Origin: Enemella evansiae
GTDB taxonomy: Bacteria; Actinomycetota; Actinomycetes; Propionibacteriales; Propionibacteriaceae
Direction: 5' to 3'
NCBI RefSeq assembly: GCF_002250705.1
Contig: NZ_NMVP01000023.1
Location: forward strand, 1-64,000
Length of the DNA: 64,000 nucleotides
Positions 17,550 through 27,192 of this stretch are shown in pieces (the first letter of the stretch is position 1; the number at the start of each line of letters is the position of its first letter). Both the position numbers and the translations under genes were made by a program. The notes below the pieces were generated by a model that was not told the origin of the DNA, searched no databases, and worked only from the letters and a program-made list of their open reading frames with translations.

Positions 17550-18022
17550 CTCAACTCGTGGTCGGGATCAACCCCGATGGCCAGCAGGCGTACCGCCGGT
17601 TCTGGACCGGTCCGATCGGTTCGGCATTGTTGCTCGTTCCCGGGTTGGTGATCGCTGTCGTCGGGGTGGTGCTGCTGGTCCGCGATCCGCGGGGCTGGTC
17701 GCTGTTCTTCGCCGCGGTGGTGATCTTCTCCGGTCTCTATGGCATGTACGCGGGATGGGACCACCGCCGCCGCAGCAAGGCCGCGCATTCCCAACCACCG
17801 TTGGCTTTCGCGATCGACGACGAGGGCGCGGTCTTCCCCCGCGGCAAGCAGTACGCCTGGGATGAGGTCCGCTTCGTGGTCACCGACGAGGCCGAACCGC
17901 GGCTGCTCTGCTCCCCCATCGGCCTGGCGTACAAGATCTCCCAGCTCGATACCGACCTGCCCACCATCGAACTAGCCATCGCCGAGTTCTCCGCCGGTAC
18001 CGCCCAGCTCGAACACCTCTGA
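17546..18022 (+). CDS. Small membrane protein with two helices, unknown function
   Basis: 158 residues; ATG 17546 overlaps the preceding stop by four bases. Two hydrophobic stretches (IGSALLLVPGLVIAVVGVV and SLFFAAVVIFSGLYGMYAG, about residues 25-75) are followed by a soluble C-terminal part of about 80 residues (AFAIDDEGAVFPRGKQYAW). This layout resembles small PH-like membrane proteins, but I cannot name a family. A hairpin repeat starts immediately after the stop. Confidence 0.75.
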   Translation: MTQLVVGINPDGQQAYRRFWTGPIGSALLLVPGLVIAVVGVVLLVRDPRGWSLFFAAVVIFSGLYGMYAGWDHRRRSKAAHSQPPLAFAIDDEGAVFPRGKQYAWDEVRFVVTDEAEPRLLCSPIGLAYKISQLDTDLPTIELAIAEFSAGTAQLEHL

Positions 18023-18025
18023 CCC

Positions 18026-18222
18026 ACGTTCATCGAATAGCTCGCGCAGCGAGCGTGTCGCGATGAACCCAAGCCCGCCCGAACTCTTTGGTCCGACGGC
18101 ACAGTTCCGGAGCGAAACACCGTGCACTCTCCCTGACGAGATCGACCGGGCGTGGGGGTTCATCTCGACACGCGGCCATTGCTCCGCTTCGCTCCGCATG
18201 TCCGCTACTCGATGAACGTAAG
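18026..18222. repeat. Pair of inverted modular hairpin repeats
   Basis: Left arm 18026-18073 reads acgttcatcgaatagc, a gctcgc/gcgagc hairpin, then gtgtcgcgatgaac. The right arm, read on the minus strand from 18220, is acgttcatcgagtagc, a GC-rich middle, then gtgtcgagatgaac. So two members of the repeat family face each other about 85 bp apart. The rest of 18023-18305 has no gene and should contain the kdp promoter. Confidence 0.8.
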
Positions 18223-18226
18223 GAGG

Positions 18227-18265
18227 GCGTCAAGGTCCGGCCGCGGGGCGCAAAGATTGCGTCAA
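18227..18265 (+). promoter_or_regulatory. Direct repeat upstream of kdp, candidate KdpE site
   Basis: GCGTCAA occurs at 18227-18233 and 18259-18265, 32 bp apart (three helical turns), 41 bp before the first kdp start. Response regulators of the OmpR class often bind direct repeats, but nothing here proves it. Confidence 0.25.
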
Positions 18266-18305
18266 AGCGGCGGACGCACGCGCCCCGCGGGCGTTCCATG
18301 GAGGC

Positions 18306-18389
18306 GTGCTGGATATCGCCTGCGTACTGATCCTGGTGGCCTTCTTCGCCGCCGTGTCCCTGCTCGCCCTGCGGGGGGCCACGCGATGA
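18306..18389 (+). CDS. 27-residue membrane peptide upstream of kdpF
   Basis: GTG 18306 to TGA 18389 encodes a peptide with one hydrophobic helix (DIACVLILVAFFAAVSLL) and a short basic tail. A small one-helix ORF of this kind often precedes kdpF in other genomes. The stop overlaps the kdpF start. The GGAGG just ahead is only one base from the GTG, so the start is uncertain. Confidence 0.5.
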   Translation: MLDIACVLILVAFFAAVSLLALRGATR

Positions 18390-18478
18390 TGCTGATCGAG
18401 AACCTGATCGCCCTGGTGCTCGCCGTCGGCCTGCTCGGCTACCTCGGCTACACCCTGCTGCGGCCGGAGAAGTTCTGA
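18386..18478 (+). CDS. kdpF: KdpF, small subunit of the K+-transporting ATPase
   Basis: 30 residues, ATG 18386 or 18389. One membrane helix (IENLIALVLAVGLLGYLGY) and the typical ending LLRPEKF. KdpF stabilises the KdpABC complex. It overlaps the previous small frame, and its TGA shares a base with the kdpA ATG. Confidence 0.9.
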   Translation: MMLIENLIALVLAVGLLGYLGYTLLRPEKF

Positions 18479-20139
18479 TGGGCGCCACGACCGCCGGCCT
18501 GTTGCAGGCCGGCCTGCTGATCGGCCTGCTCGCCGCCTGCCACGTCCCGCTCGGCCGCCTGCTGCACGGCACCGCGACCGGTGAGAGGGACCTGCGCGCC
18601 GAGCGCGCCATCTACCGTGCCATCGGCGTCGACCCGAGGCGCGAACAGTCCTGGCGGCATTATCTCCTTGCGGTGCTGGCCTTCTCGCTGGCCGGCGTAC
18701 TCGTCCTCTACGCCCTGCTGCGGCTGCAGCAGTTCCTGCCGCTCGGCCTGGGCCGTGCGGGATTCGACCCGACCGGCGCGTTCAACACCGCCATCTCCTT
18801 CGTCACGAACACCAACTGGCAGTGGTATTCCGGCGATTCCGCGGCCGGGCACCTGGTCCAGATGGCCGGCCTGGCGGTGCAGAACTTCGTCTCCGCCGCC
18901 ACCGGTATCGCGGTCGCATTCGCCCTGGTCCGCGGCTTCGCCCGCACCCGGGCCGATGAGATCGGCAACTTCTGGGTCGACCTGACCCGGATCACGCTCC
19001 GGGTGCTGCTGCCGCTGGCGGTGCTGGTGACGCTGCTGTTCGTCGCCGGCGGCGCGATCCAGAACCTGGCCGCCCCGCACCTGGTCGACGCACTCGGTGG
19101 CGGCACCCAGACCATCCCCGGTGGCCCGGTCGCCTCCCAGGAGGCCATCAAGCAGCTCGGCACCAACGGTGGCGGTTTCTTCAACGCCAACGCCTCCCAT
19201 CCCTTCGAGAATCCCAACCCGGCAACGAATCTGCTGTCGATGTGGGCGATGCTGGTGATCCCGTTCTCGCTGCCGTACGCCTTCGGCCGGATGGTCGGCG
19301 ATCGCCGCCAGGGGTTGGCGATCGTCGGGGTGCAGGCCACGCTCTGGCTGACTTCGGTGGTCGTGATCACCGCCAGCGAGGTCACCGGCCGCGGCGCCGC
19401 CCCCGCCACCGCCGCTGCCGCGATGGAGGGCAAGGAGCAGCGCTTCGGCGAGTGGGCATCGGCCCTCTACGCCGCCTCCACCACCGGCACCTCGACCGGT
19501 GCGGTGAACTCGATGCACGACTCGTTCACCGCCGCCGGCGGCGGGATGGCGATGCTGAACATGATGCTCGGCGAGGTCTCCCCCGGTGGTGTCGGCACCG
19601 GCCTCTACGGCATCCTGATGCTCGCGGTGCTGACCGTGTTCATCGGCGGACTGATGGTCGGGCGTACCCCGGAATATCTCGGCAAGAAGATCGGCCAGCG
19701 CGAGATCACCCTGGTGGCACTGGCGATCCTGGCGATGCCGTTCGCGTTGCTGGTCGGTGCCTCGATCGCGATCTCCACCAGCTCCGGACTGGGCTCGCTG
19801 ACCAACTCCGGTTCGCACGGCCTCTCGGAGATGCTCTACGGCTTCGCTTCGGCGGCCAACAACAACGGCTCCGCCTTCGCCGGCCTGTCCGCGGGTACGC
19901 CGCTGCTGAACATCGCACTGGGTCTGGCGATGCTGATCGGCCGATTCCTGCCGATCGCCTGCACCCTCGGCCTGGCCGGGGCGCTGGCCCGCCAGCAGAA
20001 GATCCCCGTCTCGGCCGGCACCCTGCCCACCCACGGCCCGCTGTTCGTCGGCATGGTGACCGCCGTCGTGCTGATCGTCGCCGGGCTCACCTTCTTCCCG
20101 GCCCTCTCCCTGGGCCCGATCGCGGAGGCCCTCTCGTGA
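18478..20139 (+). CDS. kdpA: KdpA, potassium-channel-like subunit
   Basis: 553 residues, full length for KdpA, with about ten membrane helices. The four selectivity-filter regions are visible in order: [34 protein letters not shown] and [11 protein letters not shown]. KdpA takes up K+ from outside and passes it through a tunnel to KdpB. Its first codon overlaps the kdpF stop, and its own stop overlaps the kdpB GTG (GTGA). Confidence 0.97.
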   Translation: MGATTAGLLQAGLLIGLLAACHVPLGRLLHGTATGERDLRAERAIYRAIGVDPRREQSWRHYLLAVLAFSLAGVLVLYALLRLQQFLPLGLGRAGFDPTGAFNTAISFVTNTNWQWYSGDSAAGHLVQMAGLAVQNFVSAATGIAVAFALVRGFARTRADEIGNFWVDLTRITLRVLLPLAVLVTLLFVAGGAIQNLAAPHLVDALGGGTQTIPGGPVASQEAIKQLGTNGGGFFNANASHPFENPNPATNLLSMWAMLVIPFSLPYAFGRMVGDRRQGLAIVGVQATLWLTSVVVITASEVTGRGAAPATAAAAMEGKEQRFGEWASALYAASTTGTSTGAVNSMHDSFTAAGGGMAMLNMMLGEVSPGGVGTGLYGILMLAVLTVFIGGLMVGRTPEYLGKKIGQREITLVALAILAMPFALLVGASIAISTSSGLGSLTNSGSHGLSEMLYGFASAANNNGSAFAGLSAGTPLLNIALGLAMLIGRFLPIACTLGLAGALARQQKIPVSAGTLPTHGPLFVGMVTAVVLIVAGLTFFPALSLGPIAEALS

Positions 20140-22250
20140 ACACCCTGACCCAGGAACCCGACACCGACCTGCAACCCCACACTCCCGAGCGCCCGGCCCC
20201 GGCCAAGCAGCAGGGCCGGCTCGGCCAGCAGATCCTGGCCGCGTTCCCGACCGCGTTGCGCCGCCTCACCCCGGCCCACCAGTGGCGCTCCCCGGTGATG
20301 TTCGTGGTCTGGGTCGGCTCGCTGCTGAGCACCGTGCTGGCGATCCTGCACCCCTCGGTGTTCGCGATCGCGCTGGTGATCTGGCTGTGGGCGACGATCG
20401 TCTTCGCCAACCTGGCCGAGGCCGTCGCCGAGGGCCGCGGCAAGGCCCAGGCCGCCAGCCTGCGCGCCGCGCGTACCGAGACGATGGCCCGCCGGATCAC
20501 CGACGGCTTCGAGACCGAGGTGCCCGGCACCGACCTGGTCCGCGGGGACACCGTCGTGGTCGAGGCCGGCCAGATCATCCCCGGTGACGGCGACGTCGTC
20601 GAGGGCGTGGCCAGCGTCGACGAGTCCGCGATCACCGGCGAATCGGCCCCGGTGATCCGGGAGGCCGGTGGTGACCGGAGCGCGGTCACCGGCGGTACCA
20701 CGGTGCTGTCGGACCGGATCGTGGTCCGGATCACCCAGCAACCCGGCCAGTCCTTCCTGGACCGGATGATCTCGCTGGTCGAGGGCGCGGCCCGGCAGAA
20801 GACGCCGAACGAGATCTCGCTGAACATCCTGCTGTCGGCGCTGACGATCATCTTCCTGCTGGCCGTGGTCACCCTGCAGCCGTTGGCGATCTATTCCGAG
20901 GCGCAGGTGCAGGTGATCGTGCTGGTCGCGCTGCTGGTCTGCCTGATCCCGACCACCATCGGTGCGCTGCTGTCCGCGATCGGGATCGCCGGCATGGACC
21001 GGCTGGTGCAGCGCAATGTGCTGGCGATGTCCGGGCGCGCCGTGGAGGCCGCCGGTGATGTCTCGGTGCTGCTGCTGGACAAGACCGGCACCATCACCCA
21101 CGGCAACCGCCGCGCCGTCGACTTCCACCCGGTCGACGGCCAGGGCCGCGAGGTGCTCGCCAAGGCCGCGCTGCTCTCCTCGCTGGCCGACGAGACCCCC
21201 GAGGGCCGCTCGATCGTCACCCTGGCCACCGAGCAGTATTCGGCGCTGACCCGCCACGTCGAGGCCGGCAACGACCCGGACACCGAGGTGCTGCCGTTCT
21301 CCGCCGAGACGCGGATGAGCGGTGTCGATCTCGCCCCCGCTGCGGATTCGGTGGGTCAGCGGATCCGCAAGGGCGCCGCCGGTGCCTGCCTGACCTGGAC
21401 CCGCGAACAGGGCGGCCACTCCTCCGACGAGGTGGAACAGATCGTCGAGGAGGTGTCGGCCCGCGGCGCCACCCCGTTGGTGGTCGCCCAGCACGACAGC
21501 CACCGTGGCGCCCGGGTGCTGGGGGTGATCGAGCTCGCCGATGTGGTCAAGGACGGCATCGCCGAACGCTTCGATTCCCTGCGTGCGATGGGAATCCGGA
21601 CGGTGATGATCACCGGTGACAATGCCACCACCGCCCGCGCGATCGCCGAAGAGGCCGGCGTGGACGACTTCCTCGCCGAGGCGAAACCGGAGGACAAGGT
21701 CGCGCTGATCACCCGCGAGCAGGCCGGCGGTGCGCTGGTCGCGATGGCCGGGGACGGCACCAACGACGCCCCGGCCCTGGCCCGCGCCGATGTCGGGGTG
21801 GCGATGAACACCGGCACCTCGGCGGCCAAGGAGGCCGGCAACATGGTCGACCTGGATTCCGATCCGACCAAGCTGATCGAGGTCGTCGAGATCGGCAAGC
21901 AGTTGCTGATGACCCGCGGTGCGCTGACCACCTTCTCGATCGCCAACGATGTGGCGAAGTATTTCGCGATCATCCCCGCGCTGTTCGTCGGCACCTTCCC
22001 CGGCCTGCAGGCGATCAACCTGATGCGGCTGCACTCACCGAACTCGGCGATCCTCTCGGCGGTGATCTTCAACGCACTGGTGATCGTGGCGCTGATCCCG
22101 CTCGCCCTGCGCGGGGTCGCACACCGGCCGATGTCGGCGGCGAAGCTGCTGCAGCGCAACCTGTTCGTCTTCGGGCTGGGCGGGCTGGTGGCACCGTTCG
22201 TCGGCATCAAGCTGATCGATCTGCTGGTCCAGTTCCTGCCCGGTATGTGA
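20136..22250 (+). CDS. kdpB: KdpB, P-type ATPase subunit
   Basis: 704 residues from GTG 20136. P-type ATPase signatures: the TGES actuator motif near 166, the phosphorylated Asp in DKTGT near 315, and the hinge motif GDGTNDAP near 538. Membrane helices flank the actuator and follow the P domain. It hydrolyses ATP to drive KdpA/KdpB K+ uptake at very low external K+. The N-terminus has a 40-residue polar extension ([16 protein letters not shown]), longer than I would expect. Confidence 0.97.
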   Translation: MNTLTQEPDTDLQPHTPERPAPAKQQGRLGQQILAAFPTALRRLTPAHQWRSPVMFVVWVGSLLSTVLAILHPSVFAIALVIWLWATIVFANLAEAVAEGRGKAQAASLRAARTETMARRITDGFETEVPGTDLVRGDTVVVEAGQIIPGDGDVVEGVASVDESAITGESAPVIREAGGDRSAVTGGTTVLSDRIVVRITQQPGQSFLDRMISLVEGAARQKTPNEISLNILLSALTIIFLLAVVTLQPLAIYSEAQVQVIVLVALLVCLIPTTIGALLSAIGIAGMDRLVQRNVLAMSGRAVEAAGDVSVLLLDKTGTITHGNRRAVDFHPVDGQGREVLAKAALLSSLADETPEGRSIVTLATEQYSALTRHVEAGNDPDTEVLPFSAETRMSGVDLAPAADSVGQRIRKGAAGACLTWTREQGGHSSDEVEQIVEEVSARGATPLVVAQHDSHRGARVLGVIELADVVKDGIAERFDSLRAMGIRTVMITGDNATTARAIAEEAGVDDFLAEAKPEDKVALITREQAGGALVAMAGDGTNDAPALARADVGVAMNTGTSAAKEAGNMVDLDSDPTKLIEVVEIGKQLLMTRGALTTFSIANDVAKYFAIIPALFVGTFPGLQAINLMRLHSPNSAILSAVIFNALVIVALIPLALRGVAHRPMSAAKLLQRNLFVFGLGGLVAPFVGIKLIDLLVQFLPGM

Positions 22251-22277
22251 CCGATTCCCTTAGAAACAAGGAAAAAA

Positions 22278-22871
22278 ATGTCCCAGATGATTCGCCAACT
22301 GCTCCCCGGGCTGCGCGCGGTGCTCGTCTTCACCGTGCTGCTCGGCCTGGCGTACCCGCTGCTGATGACCGGTATCGCCCAGCTGGCCTTCCCCCACCAG
22401 GCCAACGGGTCGCTGCAGACCGTCGACGGCCGCTCGGTCTCCACCGTCCTCGGCCAGCAGTTCACCGGTGCCGAATGGCTGCAGCCGCGGCCCAGCGAGG
22501 CCAAGGATGCCGAGAACGAGAACGACCCGGGTTACAACGGCCTGTACTCCGCCGGCAGCAACCTCGGCCCGAACAGCGAGGAGTTGGTCACCGGCATCGA
22601 CCAACGCCGCGCCGATATCGCCCGCGCCAACGGCGTACCCCCCGACCACGTGCCCGCCGACGCGGTCACCGCCTCCTCCTCCGGACTGGACCCCGACATC
22701 TCCCCTGCGTACGCCGAGCTGCAGGTGAACCGGATCGCGACCGCCCGCGGCGTACCCGCCGCCACCGTGCGCAACGCGATCGCCGAGGGCAGCCGCGCGC
22801 CGATGCTCGGCTTCCTCGGCCAGCCGCGGGTGAACGTCTCCGAGGTCAATCTCGCGCTGGCGCGCGGGTGA
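22278..22871 (+). CDS. kdpC: KdpC subunit
   Basis: 197 residues from ATG 22278, preceded by AAGGA in an A-rich leader that stands out against the GC-rich surroundings and separates it from kdpB by 27 bp. One N-terminal membrane helix (LRAVLVFTVLLGLAYPLL) and the KdpC landmarks QQFTGAEWLQPRPS and DAVTASSSGLDPDIS. It is the extracytoplasmic assembly and affinity subunit of KdpFABC. Confidence 0.96.
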   Translation: MSQMIRQLLPGLRAVLVFTVLLGLAYPLLMTGIAQLAFPHQANGSLQTVDGRSVSTVLGQQFTGAEWLQPRPSEAKDAENENDPGYNGLYSAGSNLGPNSEELVTGIDQRRADIARANGVPPDHVPADAVTASSSGLDPDISPAYAELQVNRIATARGVPAATVRNAIAEGSRAPMLGFLGQPRVNVSEVNLALARG

Positions 22872-22887
22872 GCGCCACACTGGTCGC

Positions 22888-25461
22888 GTGAGCACCACCC
22901 CGGATCGCAGCACCCCCGCTCGCCCCGTCCCCCGCCGCGGCGAGCTGCGGGTGCTGCTCGGCGCCGCACCCGGAGTCGGCAAGACCTACGCGATGCTGAA
23001 CGAGGGCCGCCGCCGCGCCCGCCGCGGCACCGATGTGGTCGTCGGCGTGGTGCAGACCCATGGCCGCCCGCAGACCGCCGCCCAGCTCGAGGGGTTGGAG
23101 GTGATCCCGCCACGCACCCTCATCCATCGCGGCGCCGGGTTCACCGAGATGGATCTGGACGCGGTGCTGGCCCGGCGCCCGCAGGTCGCGCTGGTCGACG
23201 AGCTCGCACACACCAATGTCCCCGGCAGCCGCAACGAGCGGCGCTGTGCCGACATCGCCGAGCTGCTCGATGCCGGGATCGATGTGATCACCACCGTCAA
23301 CGTGCAGCACCTGGAATCGTTGAACGACGTGGTCGCGCAGATCACCGGGGTCCGGCAGCGGGAGACCGTGCCCGATGCGGTGGTCCGCGCCGCCGGCCAG
23401 ATCGAGCTGGTGGACATGGCCCCGGAGGCGCTGCGGCGGCGGATGGCGCACGGCAACGTCTACGCCCCGGAGAAGGTCGACCAGGCGCTGCGCAACTACT
23501 TCCGGCCCGGCAACCTGGCCGCGCTGCGCGAGCTGGCGCTGCTCTGGCTCGCCGACCGGGTGGACGCCGGGTTGGCCGCCTATCGCCGGCACCACGCCAT
23601 CGACTCGCCCTGGGCGACCCGGGAGCGGGTGCTGGTCGCGCTCTCCGGCGGCCCCGAGGGTGCGGTCCTGCTGCGCCGCGGCGCCCGGATCGCCAGCCGC
23701 GGCGTCGGCGGCGAGCTGGTCGCGGTCTATGTGGCCCGCTCCGACGGGCTCGTGGACCGCGACCAGTCGGCGCTGGCCGCCCAGCAACGGCTGGCCGAGG
23801 ACCTGTCCGGCAGTTTCCAGACCGTCACCGGTGAGGACCCGGCCGAGGCGGTGCTCGAACACGCCCGCTCGGTCAACGCCACCCAGATCGTCGTCGGGCA
23901 GACCCGCCGCCGGCCCTGGCAGCGGCTCTTCGGCACTCCGGTCAGCCAGCGGATCATCGAGGGCTCCGGCGACATCGACGTGCACATCGTCAGCCACGAC
24001 TGGGTCGGCCGTGGCAATCGGTGGGTACGCCCCAGTCCGCTGTCCGGGGCACGCCGGGCGACCGGGATGGTGCTGGCCCTGCTGCTGCCGGCGCTGCTCA
24101 CCGTCCTGCTGTCGCTGTTCCCGCACGAGCAGATCGGCCAGCTGTCGCTGCTGGCATTCCTGGCCAGCACGGTGGTGGTGGCGTTGGTCGGCGGGCTGCT
24201 GGCGGCGGTGCTCACCGCGATCCTGTCCTCGCTGCTGGCGAACTGGTTCTTCACCCCACCGGTGCACACCTTCACCATCGCCGACCCCGACAACATCGCC
24301 GCCCTGGTGATCTTCGTGCTGGTCGGGGTCGCGGTGGCCACCGTGGTGGACCGGGCCGCCGCTCGTACCCGGCGGGGTGCCGAGGCCCGCGCCGAGGCCG
24401 ACACGCTGCTCTGGCTGACCTCGCAGACCCTCGGCGAGCAGCTCACCGTCCGCGATGTGCTGGACCAGGTGGCCAGCACCTTCCGGTTGTCCGGGGTGCA
24501 GCTGCGCAGCCGGGAGCACGGCAACGCGCCCTGGCGGGTGGTGGAGCAGTCCGGGACCGCCCCGGGTGATCCGGATTCGGTGCTGGCTCTCGGGGAGGAC
24601 CGGGAGCTCGCCGTGCACGGGCGGACGCTCAGCGTCGCCGACCAGCGCGTACTGGCCGCCTTCGGCGTACAGGTGCTGAACGAACTGGAACGCGCCGGGC
24701 TCGCCGAACAGGCCGCCGAGGCCGGTGAGCTCGCCGACCGGAACGCCTTCCAGACCGCCCTGCTGGCGGCGGTCTCCCACGATCTGCGGACCCCGCTGGC
24801 GGCGATCAAGGCATCCTCGTCCTCGCTGCTCGCCGGGGATGTCGAGCTGGCCGCCGAGGACCGCGCCACCCTGCTGCAGATGGTCGACGACAACGCCGAT
24901 CGGCTCGGCCGGCTGATCGGCAACCTGCTCGACATGACCCGGTTGCAGACCGGCACGATGGCGGTCCAGCAGCGGGCGGTGCTGCTCGATGAGGTGGTCC
25001 GGCCGGTGCTGCTGCCGGTCCCGCGGGAGCGGGTGCAACTGACCCAGGAGCCCGGGTTGCCGCTGCTGCACACCGATCCCGGGCTGGCCGAGCGGATGGT
25101 GGCGAATCTGGTCGACAACGCGCTGCGGCATCAGCCCGCGGATCGACCGGTACGCCTCAGCGCCGGCCTGGTCGGCGGTGGCGCGGCGGACGAGCCGGAG
25201 CGGGTGGAGCTGCGGGTCAGCGACAACGGCCCCGGGGTACCGGCGGGGCGACGGGAGCAGATGTTCCAGCCCTTCCAGCGGCTCGGCGACGCCCCGGCCG
25301 GTCAGGGGCTCGGCCTGGGGCTGGCCGTGGTGACCGGGTTCGCGCGGGCGGTCGGGGCCGGGCTGGAGGCCGAGGACACCCCTGGCGGTGGGTTGACCAT
25401 GGTGCTCAGCTTCCCGGTGGCCGGCTCGGTCGCAGGTTCGGTGGCAGGCTCGGACGCATGA
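22888..25461 (+). CDS. kdpD: KdpD sensor histidine kinase
   Basis: 857 residues from GTG 22888. The N-terminal KdpD domain has a Walker A, GAAPGVGKT, at about 26-34 and LVDELAHTN. A universal-stress-protein-like domain follows (about 245-370), then four membrane helices (about 390-500), a GAF-like region, HisKA with the phospho-acceptor His in AAVSHDLRTPLAA near 630, and HATPase motifs NLVDNALRH, DNGPGVPAG and GLGLGLAVV. It senses K+ limitation or turgor and controls KdpE. The last residues are a short tandem VAGS repeat, absent from typical KdpD. It overlaps kdpE by four bases. Confidence 0.96.
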   Translation: MSTTPDRSTPARPVPRRGELRVLLGAAPGVGKTYAMLNEGRRRARRGTDVVVGVVQTHGRPQTAAQLEGLEVIPPRTLIHRGAGFTEMDLDAVLARRPQVALVDELAHTNVPGSRNERRCADIAELLDAGIDVITTVNVQHLESLNDVVAQITGVRQRETVPDAVVRAAGQIELVDMAPEALRRRMAHGNVYAPEKVDQALRNYFRPGNLAALRELALLWLADRVDAGLAAYRRHHAIDSPWATRERVLVALSGGPEGAVLLRRGARIASRGVGGELVAVYVARSDGLVDRDQSALAAQQRLAEDLSGSFQTVTGEDPAEAVLEHARSVNATQIVVGQTRRRPWQRLFGTPVSQRIIEGSGDIDVHIVSHDWVGRGNRWVRPSPLSGARRATGMVLALLLPALLTVLLSLFPHEQIGQLSLLAFLASTVVVALVGGLLAAVLTAILSSLLANWFFTPPVHTFTIADPDNIAALVIFVLVGVAVATVVDRAAARTRRGAEARAEADTLLWLTSQTLGEQLTVRDVLDQVASTFRLSGVQLRSREHGNAPWRVVEQSGTAPGDPDSVLALGEDRELAVHGRTLSVADQRVLAAFGVQVLNELERAGLAEQAAEAGELADRNAFQTALLAAVSHDLRTPLAAIKASSSSLLAGDVELAAEDRATLLQMVDDNADRLGRLIGNLLDMTRLQTGTMAVQQRAVLLDEVVRPVLLPVPRERVQLTQEPGLPLLHTDPGLAERMVANLVDNALRHQPADRPVRLSAGLVGGGAADEPERVELRVSDNGPGVPAGRREQMFQPFQRLGDAPAGQGLGLGLAVVTGFARAVGAGLEAEDTPGGGLTMVLSFPVAGSVAGSVAGSDA

Positions 25462-26153
25462 GCGAACGCCCCACCATCCTGGTCGTCGACGACGAACCGA
25501 GCCTGGTCAAGGCGATGGAGATCAACCTGCGTGCCCGCGGGTTCACGGTGCTCACCGCCGGCGGCGCGAAAGCGGCGCTGGAGGCGGTCACCGAGCACCA
25601 GGTGGATCTGGTGCTGCTCGATCTCGGGCTGCCCGACGGCGACGGGCTGGAGGTGATCGCGGGGATCCGCGGCTGGTCGGCGGTACCGATCCTGGTGCTC
25701 TCGGCCCGGCACACCAGCGACGACAAGGTGGAGGCGCTGGACGCCGGCGCCGACGACTATGTGACCAAGCCGTTCGCGATGAACGAGCTGCTGGCCCGGA
25801 TCCGGGCCGGGCTGCGCCGCGGTGGTGGCGGTGATGATGCGGTCCGCGCGGTGACCGCCGGGCCGATCCGGATCGATCTGGCCCGCACCGTGGTCACCGT
25901 GGACGGTGCGGAGGTGAAGCTCACCCCGACCGAGTGGCGGATCCTGGAGCTGCTGGCCCGCAACGCCGGCGCGCTGGTCGCCCAGTCGCAGATCCTCGCC
26001 GAGGTCTGGGGGCCGGGATACGAGCACGAGACCCAGTACCTGCGCGTCTATCTGGCCACCCTGCGCCGCAAGCTCGAACCCGACCCCAGCCACCCGGCGT
26101 ACCTGATCACCGAACCCGGTCACGGCTACCGCCTGCTCGGTCAACCCGGCTGA
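25458..26153 (+). CDS. kdpE: KdpE response regulator
   Basis: 231 residues from ATG 25458 (ATGA overlap with kdpD). A receiver domain has the acidic pair VVDDEPS, phospho-acceptor Asp55 in LLDLGLPDG and the Lys of VTKPF near 104. The C-terminal half is an OmpR-type winged helix (KLTPTEWRILELLARNAG, YLRVYLATLRRKLEPDP). Phosphorylated KdpE activates kdpFABC; the target is expected in 18023-18305. A hairpin follows the stop. Confidence 0.96.
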   Translation: MSERPTILVVDDEPSLVKAMEINLRARGFTVLTAGGAKAALEAVTEHQVDLVLLDLGLPDGDGLEVIAGIRGWSAVPILVLSARHTSDDKVEALDAGADDYVTKPFAMNELLARIRAGLRRGGGGDDAVRAVTAGPIRIDLARTVVTVDGAEVKLTPTEWRILELLARNAGALVAQSQILAEVWGPGYEHETQYLRVYLATLRRKLEPDPSHPAYLITEPGHGYRLLGQPG

Positions 26154-26160
26154 CCCCACG

Positions 26161-26226
26161 TCGGCTGAGCGAGCGTCAGCGAGTCGAAGCCCCGTCTCCG
26201 GCCTTCGACTCATCGAGATGACCACC
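26161..26226. repeat. Modular hairpin repeat after kdpE, terminator-like
   Basis: gagtcgaagcc pairs with ggccttcgactc (26181-26211) and is followed by tcatcgagatga, one arm of the family seen at 18026, 47682 and 60371. It lies 28 bp after the kdp operon and probably ends transcription. Confidence 0.65.
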
Positions 26227-26302
26227 TGAGCCGAGTGTCAGCCCATCCCGCTACGTTCGCCACACGGTCCACCCTGGCGACCGGGGTTGAAAGCGAGCAT
26301 CC

Positions 26303-27049
26303 ATGCGTGTCGGGGTCTATGTCGACGGGTTCAATCTCTACTACGGCGGCAAACATCTGGTTGGCGGCGGCGGACACCCCGGCTGGCGTTGGCTGGACCT
26401 GCGCGGCCTGGCCGCCGGGATCATCGCCGCCAACTCGGGCTGGCAACCCGCAAGCTCATTGAGGGTCGTCTATTGCACCGCTCGGATTCGCGCCGATGCG
26501 AGCAACCCCGGCGCCGCCGGACCCCGCGAACAAGAGATCTACCTACGTGCCCTGGTGGCCTCGGGTTCTGTGGATGAGATACCCTTCGGCAGCTACGTGT
26601 CCCGGGTCGCGACCGCGCCCCTGGCCACGGCGAACAAGCGCAGGCGACCGATACTCACCCACGCAGGCTGGCCGGTGATGATCAAGGATGCGACCACCTC
26701 GGCCGAGGTCCCGGATGCGACCTTCATGGTCTCCGTCGCGCGCCGGGAAGAGAAGGGCAGCGACGTCAACGTCGCATCACACCTCCTGCTTGATGTCCTC
26801 CAGCAGAACGTCGATGCGGCGATCGTCATCAGCAACGACAGTGACCTCGAATTCCCGGTCCGCGAGTCCCGGCGGCGAGTGCCGATCGGCACGATCAACC
26901 CCACGAAGGGTTACCCGGCGGGGGCGCTCACCGGTGCGCCGACCGATGGGGTGGGTGGTCATTGGTGGTACCAGCTGACGCCAGCCGACCTCTACGGATC
27001 CCAACTGCCCGCGTCGGTGGGCGGCCTGCACAAGCCGGCACCATGGTAA
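26303..27049 (+). CDS. NYN-domain (LabA/DUF88-like) putative RNase
   Basis: 248 residues from ATG 26303. The N-terminus [15 protein letters not shown] carries the first conserved Asp of PIN-like NYN domains. Further acidic residues lie in [15 protein letters not shown] and [12 protein letters not shown], giving the metal-binding set. The family is predicted to cleave RNA in the cytosol. It stands alone, with no antitoxin or defence gene beside it. The C-terminal 50 residues are Gly/Pro-rich and unassigned. Confidence 0.85.
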   Translation: MRVGVYVDGFNLYYGGKHLVGGGGHPGWRWLDLRGLAAGIIAANSGWQPASSLRVVYCTARIRADASNPGAAGPREQEIYLRALVASGSVDEIPFGSYVSRVATAPLATANKRRRPILTHAGWPVMIKDATTSAEVPDATFMVSVARREEKGSDVNVASHLLLDVLQQNVDAAIVISNDSDLEFPVRESRRRVPIGTINPTKGYPAGALTGAPTDGVGGHWWYQLTPADLYGSQLPASVGGLHKPAPW

Positions 27050-27070
27050 CCAGCAGGCGACATGAATAAA

Positions 27071-27092
27071 CCCGTCCCACGAAGGAGACGGG
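27071..27092. terminator. Weak hairpin after the NYN gene
   Basis: cccgtc and gacggg, a six-bp stem 21 bp after the stop, followed by a comparatively AT-rich stretch. Confidence 0.3.
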
Positions 27093-27192
27093 CGGTATGA
27101 ATTCATTATTGCTCACCGCGCCGACAGTCACAACAGCAATGCAGTTCGCAATTGCGAATACTTGACCCCGATCCGGCCCTACGATGTTGCCC

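Noticed and set aside
19836..22034. 732-residue minus-strand frame across kdpA/kdpB
   Set aside because: Antisense shadow of the conserved kdp genes.
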